Shown one piece after another: positions 62,406 to 64,000 of a DNA stretch of 64,000 nt. Every line of letters starts with the position of its first letter. Position 1 is the first letter of the stretch. A program made the translations under genes and the position numbers. This stretch comes from Sporosarcina thermotolerans (GTDB taxonomy: Bacteria > Bacillota > Bacilli > Bacillales_A > Planococcaceae). The notes under the pieces were generated by a model. The model saw only the letters and a list, made by a program, of their open reading frames with translations. It had not been told where the DNA came from and made no database searches. The DNA lies in assembly GCF_030067815.1 (NCBI RefSeq), contig NZ_CP125968.1, positions 1,170,001 through 1,234,000 of the forward strand, given 5' to 3'.

Positions 62406-63760
62406 ATGACATTCGATTTGGTAATTAAAGGCGGAAACGTAGTTTTACGTGATGGAGTTTATAAAGTTGATATTGGGATCAGAGATGAAAAAATCACATG
62501 TATCGCAGAAACAATCACCGAAGACGCAAAAGAAGTAATTGACGCAACTGGTCAATACGTCATGCCAGGAATGATCGACACACATGTTCATATCAGTGAA
62601 CCAGGACGTACAGAATGGGAAGGTTTCGAAACAGGCTCCAAATCATTAGCGGCAGGTGGAACAACAAGCTATGTTGAAATGCCATTGAACGCCCTACCAG
62701 CAACGACTAATAAAGCAGCGTTGGATCTTAAACTAGAAGCGGCTATTGATCAGAACTATGTAGATTACGCATTTTACGGCGGTCTTGTACCCGGAAACGT
62801 TGACAAGTTAAAAGAAATGGCTGATGGTGGCGTTCTTGCTTTCAAATGCTTCTTATCAGATATTACAAGTGATATTCCTGACGATTTTATCAACGTGGAT
62901 GACTTCACATTATACAAAGGCATGCAAAAGTTAGCTGAGTTGGATCAAATTCTATGTATTCATGCAGAAAATGGAGCTGTACCTTCGGGATTGGCTAAGG
63001 AATTTGCAAGAGAAGGCAAAAATTCCGGAGTAGAATACGCAGAATCACGTCCAATCTTCACAGAAGTGGAAGCTGTACAACGTGCAATCCTTTTCGCTAA
63101 AGAGACTGGTTGTAAATTGCATCTTGTTCATATCAGTACTTCAGAGGCAATTCAGACAATCATACAAGCGAAAAGAGAAGGTGTAGATGTAACTGTTGAA
63201 TCATGCCCTCACTACTTTGCTTTTACAGCTGAACAAGTGGATGAAATTGGTCCGAAGGCAAAATGCCAACCACCGATCAGAAAAGCAGAAGACCAAGCGA
63301 GATTATGGGATGAGCTTTTAGCTGGCAATATTGACTGGCTAACATCCGACCACTCCCCATGTACTGAAGACTTAAAACAAGGTACACTTTGGGAAGCTTG
63401 GGCGGAATTAGTGGAGCACAAAACAATGTAGACCTAATGTTTGACCTATCTGTTAAACAACGTGGCCTACCAGTTCATAAATTTGTTGAATTGATCGCAA
63501 CGCATCCAGCTGAGCGCTTCAATATTCCACAAAAAGGTGAACTTGCTGTATCAAAGGATGCCGATATTATCTTAGTGGATCCGAATCAGTCATACACTGT
63601 GAAAAGGGAAGACCTCTACTATAAAAACAAACATAGTGCATATGAAGGTAGAAAAATCGACTGCCGTGTAACGAAAACCATTGTACGCGGACATGTTGTA
63701 TTCGATTTGGAAAAAGGTATCCAAGGAGAGCCAATCGGAAAATTGATTTCCTCGAAATAA
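62406..63760 (+). CDS. allB: Allantoinase AllB (one frameshift)
   Basis: Opens the allantoin ring to allantoate, a ureide-nitrogen step. Cyclic amidohydrolase fold: metal-binding HVHISEPGRTEWEGF, carboxylated Lys in VLAFKCFLSD, His in CIHAENG and LVHISTSEA, Asp in TSDHSPC. One G is missing near 63385 (AWGGISGAQNNVDLM read as AWAELVEHKTM-stop). Corrected length about 451 residues. AAAGAGGTAATC precedes ATG 62406. Confidence 0.93.
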
Positions 63761-63765
63761 ATAAA

Positions 63766-63802
63766 ACAAAAATCCCCAATCCGATATGGTTGGGGATTTT
63801 TA
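63766..63802. terminator. Bidirectional terminator between allB and the pucR-like gene
   Basis: AAAAATCCCCAA / TTGGGGATTTTT with a 12-nt partly paired loop, A run left and T run right. Confidence 0.85.
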
Positions 63803-64000
63803 TTAACTATTTTCAACTTCATCTTCTTTCAAGATTGAGCCTATGACAAGTGCTACGCGAATTCGTAAAGAGTCGGAAGGATCTCGAAGTGAGCAGTTAA
63901 GCAGCTCTTCTGTTTTCTCAATCCGATATTTCACGGTATTACGGTGAACGAATAATTTCCTCGACGTTTCCGAAAACTCACATTGGGAATCCAGGTAAAC
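63803..64000 (-). CDS. pucR: PucR family purine catabolism regulator, C-terminal end (partial)
   Basis: The last 65 residues of a gene running off the window. They form the PucR C-terminal helix-turn-helix: CEFSETSRKLFVHRNTVKYRI, then EKTEELLNCSLRDPSDSLRI and a final helix. PucR controls ureide catabolism in B. subtilis, so this is probably the local activator of the permease/allB genes. Its family and location agree; the N-terminal sensor part is outside the window. Confidence 0.85.
   Translation of the reverse strand, partial: VYLDSQCEFSETSRKLFVHRNTVKYRIEKTEELLNCSLRDPSDSLRIRVALVIGSILKEDEVENS

Overview
The window looks like chromosome of an endospore-forming member of the Bacillales. Gene content and order suggest a Planococcaceae or Sporosarcina-like organism, but that taxonomic call is an inference. 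Supporting features are a B. subtilis-type order of yebE-yebG-pur operon followed by yerA-yerB-yerC-pcrB-pcrA-ligA-camS-gatCAB-dgkB-rlmCD, a gerA-type germinant receptor operon, CotW/CotX-type coat proteins, a collagen-like BclA-type spore protein, AGGAGG-type ribosome binding sites and several TTG/GTG starts.

Layout. 1-12 kb: yebE, yebG, then a guanine-riboswitch-controlled purine operon (purE K S Q L F M N H D) without purB or purC. 12-16 kb: a leftward gerA operon. 16-31 kb: adenine deaminase, yerB, yerC, pcrB, an SOS-type promoter, pcrA-ligA-camS, gatCAB, a thioredoxin-like protein, dgkB and a Nudix hydrolase. 31-37 kb: cytochrome bd oxidase with its tiny CydS subunit, an rRNA methyltransferase and a 5'-truncated MATE transporter. 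37-46 kb: accessory region with a zinc alcohol dehydrogenase, an M3 oligoendopeptidase and a heterocycloanthracin/sonorensin-type thiazole peptide cluster (precursor, maturation protein, YcaO cyclodehydratase, SagB dehydrogenase). 46-56 kb: CotX/CotW, the Pho-box-controlled pstSCAB-phoU operon, a collagen-like spore protein with a glycosyltransferase, and an IS3 remnant. 56-64 kb: oligopeptidase B, a DUF4256 protein, and a ureide/nucleobase salvage block (two NCS1 permeases, allantoinase, the end of a PucR regulator).

Many conserved genes are broken by single-base losses (about 30 events, essentially all deletions, many visibly in short homopolymers such as GGG to GG or TTT to TT). The pattern fits sequencing or assembly error rather than gene decay, so I give the full span of each gene as one CDS and note the break.

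Most notable observations: (1) PurQ, the FGAM synthase glutaminase, has lost its catalytic Cys and His and its oxyanion-hole glycines, and PurL carries a Ser in the usually invariant SHNHPS motif, in an operon that also lacks purB and purC. (2) The thiazole-peptide precursor has a Phe/Arg-rich core with Cys at every third residue, next to spore-coat genes. (3) Two 21-bp-period intergenic arrays of unrelated sequence. (4) Two copies of a large hairpin repeat whose stems differ by compensatory changes. (5) A perfect 18-bp palindrome upstream of allantoinase. (6) A second tiny membrane-protein gene flanking the cytochrome bd operon.
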